Part shown: piece by piece, positions 42,481-52,345 of the stretch
How the letters are laid out: each line of letters begins with the position of its first letter
How positions within the stretch are numbered: position 1 is the stretch's first letter
DNA from: Selaginella moellendorffii
Taxonomy: Eukaryota; Streptophyta; Lycopodiopsida; Selaginellales; Selaginellaceae
DNA length: 64,000 nucleotides
Reading direction: 5' to 3'
Assembly (NCBI RefSeq): GCF_000143415.4
Contig: NW_003314361.1
Location: forward strand, 318,653-382,652
Notes under the pieces: generated by a model
Told to the model about the DNA's origin: nothing
The model's database searches: none
What the model saw: the letters and a program-made list of their open reading frames with translations, nothing else
Program-made: the position numbers and the translations under genes

Positions 42481-44823
42481 TCAGGGACGGGGTCCAAGAA
42501 TGTACGCTGGAGGTCTCAAAGTCAGTGGATCTTTCTCGTTATCACACAAGGAAGAATGGTGGTAGTCCGTGGTGGTGGTGGTGGTGGTGGTGGTGGTGGT
42601 GGGAGGAGGATTACTACTACTACTACTACCACTCGGCTCCCTCTTGAGACCCCTATCCTCCATAAGCTTCTTGAGCTGGAGGAGCTCGTCCCACATCCCG
42701 GCTGCGACGTAGATCTTCCCAAGCATCAAGTAAGCTAGTGCATTCTTTGGTTCCATCTCGAAAACCCGATCCGCAGCTCTTCTTCCCAGCTCCACCTTCG
42801 AGTGCCTCTCACAGGCAGCCAGCAAGCTCATCCAAGCGCCACAACCGGGCGCAAACGGCATCGAGTTGATGAGCTCCTCGGCCTGTGCCACCTTTCCCGA
42901 CCGCCCAAGAAGATCGATGACAAAGTGGTAGTGCTCGGCACCCGGCTGGATGTCACAGTCGTGGATCATGATCTGGAAGTAGAACACGGCCTCACGGAGA
43001 GAATTTGCGGCACTGCAAGACGAGAGAAGGCTGACGAAAGTGATCCGGTTGGGCTTCAATCCTCGTTGCGCCATCTCCCAGAAGAGTTCCAGCGCGAGCT
43101 CGAGCTTTCCATGGTGGCCGTAAGCCGCGATCATGGTGGTGACCAGCACCACGCTCCTCTTCCGCGAGAGCTCCCGGAAGATCGCCACCGCGTCGCCCAA
43201 GCTGCCGCACTTGGAATACATCGCGATCAAGGCCGACGCGACGATCACGTCCGTGTCGCAAGCTCTGGCGATGGCCTGCGTGTGGATCATCCGCCCCTCG
43301 CCCAGCGCCGCGGTTCCGATGGATCCACACGCCTCGAGCACCGCCGCGAAAGTGTTTCGATCCGGCCGGACGGGCGGAGCTCCTCGCCTCTCCGCGAGGA
43401 TCATCTCCGCGTAGAGCCGCAGCGCCTCGCGGGGATGGCCGCGAGCAGTGTAGGCCGCGATGAGCGCGTTCCAAAGGAGAGCTTCGCGCTGCCTCGCCAC
43501 CATCGCTCTCGCGAGATCCATCTCGTCGCAGCACGCATACATGTTGATGATCGCGGCAGCGAGCACTGGAGTGATCGATCGCATGCTCCTGCCCGCCACC
43601 GCCGCGTCGATCATCGCATGGACCTCCCTCCCCCGCGCGAAGTCCCGGCTCCGCGAGCACGCGTCCAGCGCGATTGTCATCGCCACCGCGTCGATCCTCA
43701 CACCCTCGTCGCGCATCCTGGCGAAGAGCTCCAGCGCCGCGGCGTCGCGACCATTGTGCGCGAGCGCGCCCAGCATCGCCGTCCAGGAGATCAAGTTCCT
43801 CACCTCCATCGCGCGAAACACCGCGATGGATCGCTCCAGGCAGCCGCATTTCCCATACATGCTCACCAGCGCGGTGGCTACCATCACATTCCACTCAAGC
43901 TTGCTCGCGGAGATGGCGGCGTGGATCTTCTTCCCATCCTCGAGCGAGTTTAGCACCGAGCACGCATCCAGCGCCGCGACGAACGTCCCAGCGTCGGGCC
44001 TCACGCAGCTATGCCTCATCCGCGCGTAGAGATCCAGCGCGCTCTTGCCCAATCCATTCAGCGCATAGGCCGAGATCATCGAGTTCCAGCAGATCACATC
44101 CTTGGCCGGCATCTTGTCGAAGACCATCTTCGCATCGCCCATGCTACCACACTTGCCATACATGTTGACGATCGCGGTGGCCACCACGACGTTGGATTCC
44201 ATCCCGCTCACGATGACGCTTGCGTGGATCATCCGCCCCTCGCGCAGCGCGCCCAGATTCGAGCACGCGTGGAGGAGGATCACGTAAGTCACTCGATCCG
44301 GGACGACAGTGGCGCCACTGTCCTTCATCCTCTGCGAGAGAACCAGCGCCTCGTTGGAATGCCCATTGTGGGCATACGCTGCGAGCATGATGTTCCACGA
44401 GAAGATGTTTGGATCCGGCGTGCGATCGAAGACCTTGCGCGCGTCGATCAAGCTGCCGCATTCGCCATACATCTGGATTAAGAGATTCCTCAGCCGCGTC
44501 TCGCGATCGTGGCCAGTCTTGAAGATCTGCGCGTGGACGCGCTTGCCCTCTGCCAGCGCTCGAGCGCGGCCACACCGGCGGAGGAGGATCGCGTAGGTGG
44601 TGGTGTCGGGATTGCGCAGCAGCTGCTCCAGGCCAATCTCTTCCTTGGAGATTCGCCCCTTGCGCTGGAGGAGCTCGCGTTTCTTGGTCATCTTGTTCCT
44701 GGATCGCCGGACCACTGTGTGGATTCTTCCATCGTCAGCGTCGCTGCTATGATACTGGAAGATCGAGGACGTCGCTGCGAGTGCTAGATTCCAGCAAGAA
44801 TTCGCGGCCACCATGATCAACAT
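42481..44823 (-). CDS. PLS-class PPR protein with E region, 780 aa
   Basis: Intronless ORF from ATG 44823. The PPR array starts at about residue 75 (TTTYAILLRRCGRARALAEG) and continues with VFDRTPDPNIFSWNIMLAAY, VVVATAIVNMYGKCGSMGDA, ISWTAMLGALAHNGRDAAAL and similar blocks. The C-terminus has HYHFVIDLLGRSGKVAQAEE, AWMSLLAACERHSKVELG and an E motif ending KKLMEDRGLKREP. No DYW. A low-complexity tail follows (polySer, polyPro, eleven Thr encoded by an ACC microsatellite) with the 30-residue end also present in the chimera at 41.2 kb. GC content is high, unlike the AT-rich flank on its 3' side. Only 62 bp separate it from the upstream PPR ORF, and a splice joining the two is possible. Confidence 0.9.
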   Translation of the reverse strand: MLIMVAANSCWNLALAATSSIFQYHSSDADDGRIHTVVRRSRNKMTKKRELLQRKGRISKEEIGLEQLLRNPDTTTYAILLRRCGRARALAEGKRVHAQIFKTGHDRETRLRNLLIQMYGECGSLIDARKVFDRTPDPNIFSWNIMLAAYAHNGHSNEALVLSQRMKDSGATVVPDRVTYVILLHACSNLGALREGRMIHASVIVSGMESNVVVATAIVNMYGKCGSMGDAKMVFDKMPAKDVICWNSMISAYALNGLGKSALDLYARMRHSCVRPDAGTFVAALDACSVLNSLEDGKKIHAAISASKLEWNVMVATALVSMYGKCGCLERSIAVFRAMEVRNLISWTAMLGALAHNGRDAAALELFARMRDEGVRIDAVAMTIALDACSRSRDFARGREVHAMIDAAVAGRSMRSITPVLAAAIINMYACCDEMDLARAMVARQREALLWNALIAAYTARGHPREALRLYAEMILAERRGAPPVRPDRNTFAAVLEACGSIGTAALGEGRMIHTQAIARACDTDVIVASALIAMYSKCGSLGDAVAIFRELSRKRSVVLVTTMIAAYGHHGKLELALELFWEMAQRGLKPNRITFVSLLSSCSAANSLREAVFYFQIMIHDCDIQPGAEHYHFVIDLLGRSGKVAQAEELINSMPFAPGCGAWMSLLAACERHSKVELGRRAADRVFEMEPKNALAYLMLGKIYVAAGMWDELLQLKKLMEDRGLKREPSGSSSSSNPPPTTTTTTTTTTTDYHHSSLCDNEKDPLTLRPPAYILGPRP

Positions 44824-44885
44824 CGTCGAGATAGAGAAGAGCTACTCTATCTCGATGCTTATAGAAGAAGAAGAAATTCCAACCT

Positions 44886-46670
44886 TTAGCTCACCATAGC
44901 TGCTAGTAACTCGAGCTCTACGTCTAGATCGCCGCTGGAGGTGTAGAGATTCGATAGCAGCAAGTGAGGTCTTTGATTCCTCTCGTCCAACTCCGCGACC
45001 ATCGTGGCTACTCGCTCGCCGCGCTTGATATCTCCGTGGATCCGGCAAGCTCCCAGAAGCGTGTTCCAGGCCACCGCGTCGGGAAGAAACGGCATCGTTC
45101 TCACGAGCTCCTCCGCCTCTTCCAGATGCTTGGCTCGCCCGAGAACGTCCACCATGCAGCAGTAGTGCTCCACGCCGGGTTTCATCCCAAACGCCGACTC
45201 GATCGATCGAAAGAATTCTCTTCCCCGGCTCACGAGCCCAAGATGGCTGCAACCTGTGAGGATGGTGACGAAGGTGATACCATCCGGCTGGAGTCCCTGG
45301 AGAGCGATCTTCCGGAAGATCATAGTGGCCATCTCGAGCTCTCCATTGTGGACGTAGCTCGCCACCATTGCAGTCCAAACCATCACGTCCGGGTAGTGCT
45401 CGATTCTCTCGAACACGGCCAGTGCTCCGTCCAGGCGACCATTGTGGGAGTATGCCACCATCATTGCGATGCACGAAACCATGTCCTTCTCCAGGACTTT
45501 CTCGAAGAACAGCGTCTCGGCCTCTTCCAGGCGGCTGCTCCGGCCGTAAACTTCGATGATCACGGTGCAAGTGATGCGATTCATCATGGGAATCCGGTGA
45601 AAGGTGGCCAAGGTCTCGGAGAGATGCCCGTTCCGGGCATACGACCAGAGAAGAGCGTTCCACACCGCTACTGTTCTTGGGAAGATCCGTGAGAAAAGCT
45701 CCTGGGCTTGTTCCGGATGCCCGTTTTGCGCGTAAGTCACCGCCATCTGGATCATTGACACCGAGTCGCGATCGCCCATGCTCTCAAAAAGCGATTTTGC
45801 ATCGTCGAATAGGCCGTTCTCCGAGAGCCCCTGGGCAATGCTGTTCCAGGAGACCGTGTTGTGCTGTGGCATTCTCTCGAAAAACTTCTTTCCTGCTGCC
45901 CCTGACTGGTGATCCATCCGAGCAAACGCAGCAGCCATTGTGTTCCACGAGAACACATCCCTTTGGAGCATCCTCGTATCGAAAAAAGCTTTAGCTCGAT
46001 TCAGACTTCCATGCTTGGTGTACGCTGCTAGCATCTCGTTCCACGATATCACGTCCCAGCACGGAATCCTCGAGAACAAAGACTCCACATCCTCGATCCC
46101 CCCGGTCACTGCGGCTTTCGCGTGGATCAGCGCGTTCCAAATCACCACATCCCTCACTTTGGCCGCATCAAACAGCCTCTTGGCCTCCAAAAAACTCCCT
46201 TCTCGAGCAAACCCTCCGATCATCGCATTCCAGGCCACCAGGCTGTGCTGTGGAATCCTCGCCAGAAAGATCTTCGCTCGGGAAAAATCCCCTTCCTGGG
46301 CATTTGCCGACACCATCGTGTTCCAAGACACCACATTCCTGCCCGGCATCGCATGGAAGATCTTCCAAGCCTCCTCGAGCAGCCCTGCCGAGGCGTAGGA
46401 TGCGATGAGAATGTTGAATGAGAAGACATTGGGATGCTCGATCGCATCAAACACCGCCCTGGCCTCCCCCAATCCCCCGCATTTGCCATACATGTCGATG
46501 ACGAGATTGAGGAGGAAGACATCCTGGCCATGCTGCCGCTGGAGATCCAAGACGCGCTTGTGGATCCGCCGCCCCGCCGAGAGATCCCCGGAATTACCAC
46601 ACGATCGCAGTAGATTCGCAAGATGCGTGACCTGGAGAGCTCCACAACAAGAGGAAGAAGAAGCTCTCAT
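44886..46670 (-). CDS. PLS-class PPR protein, 594 aa (possibly first part of a fusion)
   Basis: ATG 46670 gives MRASSSSCCGALQVTHLANL, then GDLSAGRRIHKRVLDLQ, MYGKCGGLGEARAVFDAIEH and about a dozen repeats (NVVSWNTMVSANAQEGDF, DVISWNEMLAAYTKHGSL). The C-terminus has YCCMVDVLGRAKHLEEAEEL, AVAWNTLLGACRIHGDIKRG and an E-like PHLLLSNLYTSSGDLDVELE. It stops abruptly at LLAAMVS; the ATGGTGAGC there is a good splice donor, and a 53-bp intron to 44842 would keep frame into the next PPR ORF. Divergent from U2AF65, with 458 bp between starts. Confidence 0.9.
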   Translation of the reverse strand: MRASSSSCCGALQVTHLANLLRSCGNSGDLSAGRRIHKRVLDLQRQHGQDVFLLNLVIDMYGKCGGLGEARAVFDAIEHPNVFSFNILIASYASAGLLEEAWKIFHAMPGRNVVSWNTMVSANAQEGDFSRAKIFLARIPQHSLVAWNAMIGGFAREGSFLEAKRLFDAAKVRDVVIWNALIHAKAAVTGGIEDVESLFSRIPCWDVISWNEMLAAYTKHGSLNRAKAFFDTRMLQRDVFSWNTMAAAFARMDHQSGAAGKKFFERMPQHNTVSWNSIAQGLSENGLFDDAKSLFESMGDRDSVSMIQMAVTYAQNGHPEQAQELFSRIFPRTVAVWNALLWSYARNGHLSETLATFHRIPMMNRITCTVIIEVYGRSSRLEEAETLFFEKVLEKDMVSCIAMMVAYSHNGRLDGALAVFERIEHYPDVMVWTAMVASYVHNGELEMATMIFRKIALQGLQPDGITFVTILTGCSHLGLVSRGREFFRSIESAFGMKPGVEHYCCMVDVLGRAKHLEEAEELVRTMPFLPDAVAWNTLLGACRIHGDIKRGERVATMVAELDERNQRPHLLLSNLYTSSGDLDVELELLAAMVS

Positions 46671-47036
46671 GCACCAAGAGCCCTAGCATCTTAACGGTCC
46701 AGTTTAGGTTCGGGCAATCCGACGGCTCGTATAATTCCCGGAGCTAACTGGCTCGGGATAGGTCTGGGGGGGCTTTACTCTATTATTTTGTTGTGTTGTT
46801 TAGCGTCAGAGGAGACGCGCTGCTTGAGAGCGGCACCGCAAATCTCTGGGGCACGGCGCCACAGGGGCAGGGTGCCGGAGCGGCGGCGGCGAATCCAGGT
46901 TGGTAGCAGCTTCTAAGAGCGCGAATCGAAGCTGCGGAGGCCCGGGAGGGAGTCGCCATGGCCGATTTGTGGAACTTGTGAGAGCGGCCTGGATTTGGAG
47001 GGGCCGAGACCGCAGGGCAGCTTCTACGCATCGCAG

Positions 47037-47116
47037 GTGAGCGAAATTTCTGCTCTGGGGTCCAGAGATTAGGTCATGGTATTCATACGAGAGATCTTCT
47101 CTCTTTCTTTTGGCAG
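47037..47116 (+). other. Probable 5' UTR intron of U2AF65
   Basis: GCAG|GTGAGC donor at 47037 and a pyrimidine-rich TTTCTTTTGGCAG acceptor ending 47116 lie 13 bases before the start codon. A leader intron is common in plant splicing-factor genes. Confidence 0.55.
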
Positions 47117-47128
47117 TGACGATTGAGA

Positions 47129-50100
47129 ATGGCTGGCAACGAGTATGAAGGAGCCGCGTATGAGGATGGTGCCGAATCCCCTGGAGCCAGGCACGGGGAT
47201 TATGGCGAGCCAGCACATTACGATGGCCAAGAGAATGGCGGCGATCGCTATCGTGAGGTAGAGTTTTTTAGTGCAGTGTGCAATCCATACAATTTTTCCT
47301 TTGTTCGTCCCTTAGTTTTCCTTCCGCCCAATCTTTCCTTCTCTTTCCATTCGTAGAGTTTGAATAGGCATTTTCATGTAGCCTAAGTTGTGGCTTTTCC
47401 TCTCTTTTTTTCTTCACTTATTCATTTTTTGTGTCTGTCTGTTTGTTGCTCTGTTCTCTGTGCGTAGATTCAGGGGCTTATACTCAGTTCTCCATGTAAG
47501 ATCCACACAGGTTCACCATGCGGTTCATGGGAATTTATCTTGGCATGATGCATAAAGTGGATGTTTCTTCTTTTCTTCTTTCTATTAGCTGGACAGACTC
47601 ACAACTGGTTTTCCTTACAGCGAAAGTCTCGTGAGCGGGAGAAGAGCAAAGAAAGAGATGACCGGAGGCACCGGGATGATAGAGACCGCAGGAATGACAG
47701 GGAGAGGGATTACGACAGGGATCGTGACCGTGAAAGAGACCGTGATGAACGCCACAAAACTCGAGATCGCGAAAGGTTTTTGTCTTCATATCAATAATTT
47801 TTGTATCTTGCATCTTTTCTGTTTCCTTCCTCAGAAGACGGAGTCGAGACCGAGACCGTGAAAGAGAGCGTCGTCACAGGCATCGGTCGCGCTCACGGTC
47901 GAAAGGAAGATCTCGAGACCGCTCAAAGTCCCGGTCCCGCTCCCGGTCTCGTGATCGACGAAGGTATTTCTATAAAATGAGATTAACAACTTATCAATCC
48001 TTTTTGTAAAAGTCGTGGCAGCAAAAGAACCAGCGGATTTGACATGGCTCCTCCAGGTGCCGCTGTCGTTACAGGAACTACACCAGGTTTGCAAGCAACC
48101 TTTAATTAGGCTAGCTAAGTAGGCTTGGATGCGTTGTTCATATAGAGTATCTCGCATTTCGTGTTCTTTTCCCTATGCATGATGCCGACGTGGGCAATTA
48201 GTTCAACTCTCGTTCATATTCTTAGCCTTGACCTTCTATTAATGTTTTCTTTCTTTTGACGCTCTGGTCTGGTGGTGAAGTGTTGTCTTTGTATTTGTAG
48301 GTCAACTTCCAGGGATTACTCAACCTGTTCCCGGGGTGTTTTCCATGTTTCCTTTCGCGGGCACTCAGGCAAGGCTTCTTTTTGTGGTTCAATTTTGCCG
48401 TCTGACAAAACTATCTCCTGCAGTTTGCGGGACTTCCGACGATGCCGGCACAAGCAATGACTCAGCAGGTTTGCCTTATCTTGAAGTTGTAACGAATGTG
48501 CTAAAATATTTTTTTCTCAGGCGACTAGGCATGCACGCCGTGTGTATGTCGGTGGATTACCTCCCCTGGCAAATGAGCAGGTGATTTTTTCAGTTAGGGG
48601 GATTGATATATATTCAAATATGCTTTTTAATTTCGGACAGACTATCGCGACATTTTTTAGCCAAGTGATGTCTGCTATTGGAGGAAATACGGCTGGCCCT
48701 GGTATCAGAATTCTGTCTTTGCGGGCACATTGTGATGTGGAAGTTTTGGATGCAGGTGACGCTGTTGTGAATGTGTACATTAACCAAGAGAAGAAATTTG
48801 CTTTTGTCGAAATGCGAACTGTTGAAGAAGCCAGCAATGCAATGGCTTTAGATGGTATCATTTTTGAGGTAAATTTGTTTTTTTGTTTTTTTTTGCTGGT
48901 AATCTTATTTTTATTCTGTGATTTCCATAGGGGGTCTCGGTCCGTGTAAGAAGACCAAGTGATTACAACCCTTCGATGGCGGCGACACTTGGTCCCAGTC
49001 AACCGAGTCCTCACCTTAACCTTGCAGCAGTCGGACTTACTCCTGGGTATGTTTACTTTTTCTATTTAGGATCTTTTTCTAAGAAACTATCTTGATATTC
49101 ACCAGTGCCGCCGGCGGAGCTGATGGCCCTGATCGCATCTTTGTCGGCGGACTTCCTTATTACTTGACAGAGGGTCAGATAAAGGAGTTGCTCGAGTCGT
49201 TTGGGTAAGTAACCCGTGGATCTTTATCCTATATTTTCTCTAATTGCTCTGGCTGTTGCAGGCCGCTTCGGGGTTTCGACCTTGTAAAGGATCGCGATAC
49301 AGGCAACTCGAAGGGATACGGCTTTTGCGTTTACCAGGTACTATAGTGTATAAACTAGCTCTTATGTGGCAAGCCAAAATTCAGGATCCTGCTGTTACGG
49401 ATGTAGCCTGCGCTGCTTTAAACGGGCTGAAAATGGGCGACAAAACGTTGACGGTTCGTCGAGCTACTGCTAGGTGGGATCTACTGTCTGAAATAAGATT
49501 TTTTCTAAGCACTTTTAAACAAACGGCATCGTCTAATCCTCTCCTAACCTTTTCCGTAGTGTCCACAGTGGCCAGCCCAAGCCAGACCAAGCTAACGTCC
49601 TGGCTCAGGCGCAACAACAGATTGCTCTTCAGGTGGATCACTCTATCCCTCGTCTTTTTGCAGTAACTTTTTTTAATGCCGTGTCTTTCGTGGCAGAAGC
49701 TTGCCTTGCAAGGTGCGCCTTACTACAACATGATGATGCCAGGCGTGGATAACGGCATGACGATGCCCGAGACCCCTACCAAAGTTGTGTGCTTGAAACA
49801 GGTGAATCGCTGCTTTGGCGTAGAATTTGCGTCTTGAACTCCTCCGTCTTTGCAGGTTGTTTCTCCAGACGAGCTCAAGGAGGATGATGAGTACGAGGAG
49901 ATCCTCGAGGACATGCGAGAGGAATGTGGAAAATATGGTACGTTCAAGACGAGCTGATGTATATGTGTTACCGGCATTGGTTCCAGGTAGCGTGGCCACT
50001 TTGGTATTACCTCGGCCTAAATCAGACGGCGAGGAGGTCGCAGGAGTTGGGAAGGTACGCAGCTGGCTCGCGTCTAGGGAAAGCTAAGAAGAGCTTGTGC

Positions 50101-50258
50101 TGTAGGTATTCGTGGAGTACGCTACGATCGAAGAGGCAATCAAGGCCAAGAACTCGCTGAACGGGCGCAAATTCGGCGGCAACATCGTTGCCGCGGTGTA
50201 CTTCCCGGAGGACAAGTTCCTCCAGGGGGAGTATAACGTCGAACCGGCGAGCAGCTAA
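47129..50258 (+). CDS. U2AF65: Splicing factor U2AF large subunit, 564 aa (18 exons)
   Basis: It binds the polypyrimidine tract and recruits U2 snRNP with the small U2AF subunit in the nucleus. Exons include 47129-47257, 47621-47775, 47835-47963, 48013-48086, 48301-48368, 48424-48468, 48521-48580, 48641-48701, 48756-48868, 48931-49046, 49106-49204, 49262-49337, 49385-49473, 49560-49632, 49697-49801, 49856-49937, 49987-50054 and 50106-50258; phases close to 565 codons. N-terminal RS/RD/RE repeats (residues 45-140), then RRM1 (ARRVYVGGLPP, KKFAFVEMRTVEEAS), RRM2 (DRIFVGGLPYYLTEGQ, SKGYGFCVYQ) and the C-terminal UHM (VVSPDELKEDDEYEEI, VFVEYATIEEA, RKFGGNIVAAVYFPEDKF). Exon 5 is followed by a GC-AG intron. 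The first coding intron is long (363 bp) for this window. Confidence 0.94.
48369..48423 (+). other. GC-AG intron in U2AF65
   Basis: The exon ends ACTCAG and the intron starts GCAAGG, the classical GC donor context, ending CTCCTGCAG. Splicing here joins PFAGTQ to FAGLPTMPA in frame; no usable GT donor gives the same result. Confidence 0.75.
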
Positions 50259-51100
50259 GGGAACGAACACCGCCCCGCTCGCTAGGTACCAAAAGCCTCT
50301 CTCTCGTTGCCACTTTGTAACATCAAAAGCAGGACAAAGAATCGCAATCGCAACGCCGGCGACGACGACGCGACGAAGAAGCACGTTATAAGAAAGTAGT
50401 GTGTGAGGAGGAAGTGACGAAATACCTCTCGCAAAAAAGCCCAGAAGCCGAGTGCTGGGGACATTGATTCTCTGCGAGGATTGCATTTTGTTGGTAGTAT
50501 GAACTAATAATGTTTGGGTGGATTCGAAAAAAGGCTTGAAATGTGGGAAACTGTTCGTTTCATCTTCTCTTTTTTGGTGTTTTCTTTTTCCTTTGTGCGT
50601 GTGTGTGTAGTGTGTTGTGTGTGTATATATGAAGGGTGTGGAGCTCTCATGATCCCTGCTGGGAGCGTGTGGAGATTCGCCACCACCTAAAACACTCGGT
50701 GGTTTTGCCTAAAAACCGAGTCATGTGAGTTGTGCTGGCATTGTGGAGCTTGGAAATTTTTTGGAGTGTTTTGGCCATCTGGAATGCGGAGGAGCACTGA
50801 AACTGCTGCTGCCTGCGTGTTGATGCCCCGGTGGTTGCAGTTGATTCACGCTTTGTGGATGTTGGGATTCTGTGAAACGCTTTGGTTCTTCGCTTTTCTG
50901 ATCTTCGGTTTCTCTTTGTTTTTCCTTTTTTCTTTCTTTCCTTGCTGCTGCTGCCGCTGCTTCTTTCTTCGACTTTGATTTTCTAGCTCTTGTTCCTTCT
51001 TGTTTTCTCTTGTGGCGACAACGGAACTAAACACAAACCGGAATTTCCTCCTCCAGAACAGCGATCACCGGCCGGATTGTCGAACTCTGCGCGCTCGGAG
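50259..51100. other. Spacer between U2AF65 and SWEET
   Basis: Contains the U2AF65 3' UTR and the SWEET promoter/leader, with T-rich and GT-rich stretches (GTGTGTGTGT near 50600; CTG/CTT-rich near 50940). No further gene is seen. Confidence 0.5.
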
Positions 51101-52203
51101 ATGGCGGTTAGCATGCAGATCTTGCTGGGGATCTTAGGTACGTTGAAAGTACAAGGAAAAATAAAACCAAACAAGTTTCGAATGGAACTCGAAGAGATTT
51201 TGATTCTGTTGATGGTGGTGTAGGAAACATCACTGCGGTCGCACTCTTCATCTCGCCAGCGTAAGATCACGAGAAAAAACAAACAAATCTTTCCATCTAC
51301 CAAAGTTTTATCATGTGGATCGATCTAAACCTTCGTACAGGCCGACCTTCTGGAGGATCTTGCGGATGAAATCGACGCAGGACTACTCGGGCCTGCCGTA
51401 TGTGTGCACGCTCTTCAACTGCATGCTGTGGGTCTTCTACGGCATGCCTTTCGTCAAAACAAACGGGATGCTTATCATCACCATCAACGCCGCCGGATGC
51501 GCCATCGAGACGGTCTACCTCCTCATCTATCTCATCTACGCTCCGAAGCTCGCCAAGGTACGCATACTCACCGATCGAGATCGCAAGTTTGCTCTTCATG
51601 GAAAACTTTGGAAGTTTGGAAACTTTGATAGACTTTGGATCATACAGATGAAGGTGTTGCGGATGCTTGGGGCCGTGCTGGCTGCGTTTGCCATGGTCGT
51701 GGCGCTCACGATGCTCCTGGCGCACACCCATGACGCCCGGACTACGATCGTCGGCTCGGTTTGCGTGGTGGTGGCGGTTGCCATGTATGTCTCGCCATTA
51801 AGCGTCATGGTGGGTGATTAGCGGAACAGATTTGCAGCTGATTTCTCGTGTTTGTGACAGAAACTTGTCATCCAAACACGGAGCGTCGAGTACATGCCGT
51901 TTCTGCTCTCGCTGTTCGTGCTGATCAACAGCCTCGTGTGGATGTTGTATGCAGTGGCCACCAAAGATATATTCATCGGGGTAAGAACTTCCATGCCATA
52001 TACATCTCTTCCAGCACCTGAATGCTTTCTAGATTCCAAATGGCTTGGGAGTTTTGGCGGGCGTGGCTCAGCTGCTGCTCTACCTCGTGTATCGAAATGC
52101 CAAGCCAGAAGCGGGGAGATCCCCCGATGAGATCGAAGATGGCGTGGGAATGAAACCTCTGGAAAGCCACCACAACAACAATGCTAATAACGTTAGCAAG
52201 TAG
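51101..52203 (+). CDS. SWEET: SWEET sugar transporter, 247 aa (6 exons)
   Basis: A bidirectional facilitator of sugar movement across plasma membrane or tonoplast. Exons 51101-51137, 51224-51260, 51341-51557, 51648-51809, 51861-51980 and 52033-52203; the 37-37-217-162-120 lengths are the conserved plant SWEET pattern as I recall it. Two MtN3/saliva triple-helix domains: the first with ALFISPAPTFWRILRMKSTQ, the conserved prolines and CMLWVFYGMPFV; the second with MYVSPLSVM, SVEYMPFLLSLFVLINSLVW and IPNGLGVLAGVAQLLLYLVY. The hydrophilic C-tail is Asn/Asp-rich. The M in SPLSVM and the Asn in IPNGLG are at the usual transport positions. Intact. Confidence 0.95.
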
Positions 52204-52257
52204 TGAATCTGCAAATCTAGTCGTAGTCCGAAGAAAAAGAAAGAATTGCGCAAGCTT

Positions 52258-52263
52258 AAAAAA
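52258..52263 (-). terminator. Pol III terminator behind the TTA tRNA
   Basis: Six T residues on the minus strand, 11 nt past the discriminator base of the tRNA-like gene. A run of this length is a standard RNA polymerase III stop. Confidence 0.6.
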
Positions 52264-52274
52264 GGGTGGTTTTT

Positions 52275-52345
52275 TAGCCCCAGTGGGTTTCGAGCCCACG
52301 ACTTTTGAGCTAAGTTCAAATGTGCTTCCACTACACTATGGGGCC
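52275..52345 (-). tRNA. tRNA-like gene with anticodon TTA (ochre-reading type)
   Basis: Read on the minus strand the 71 nt form a cloverleaf: acceptor GGCCCCA with TGGGGCT (one G-U pair), discriminator A; D stem GTGT/GCAC; anticodon stem TTTGA/TCAAA with loop ACTTAGC, which places TTA at 34-36 (52313-52311); four-base variable loop; T-arm GTGGG-CTCGAAA-CCCAC. The A box TAGTGTAGTGG fits the Pol III consensus; the B box has one mismatch. Position 33 is C, where almost all tRNAs have U. The 5' half resembles plant tRNA-Gln (GG-CCATxGTGTAxTGG-xAGCAC). It is either a suppressor-type relative of tRNA-Gln or a drifting tRNA pseudogene. Confidence 0.7.

Noticed and set aside
42802-43953. 383-codon open frame on the plus strand, and a 300-codon minus-strand shadow frame
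   Set aside because: Both are shadows of the GC-rich 780-aa PPR gene; composition is His/Arg/Asp-rich without domains.
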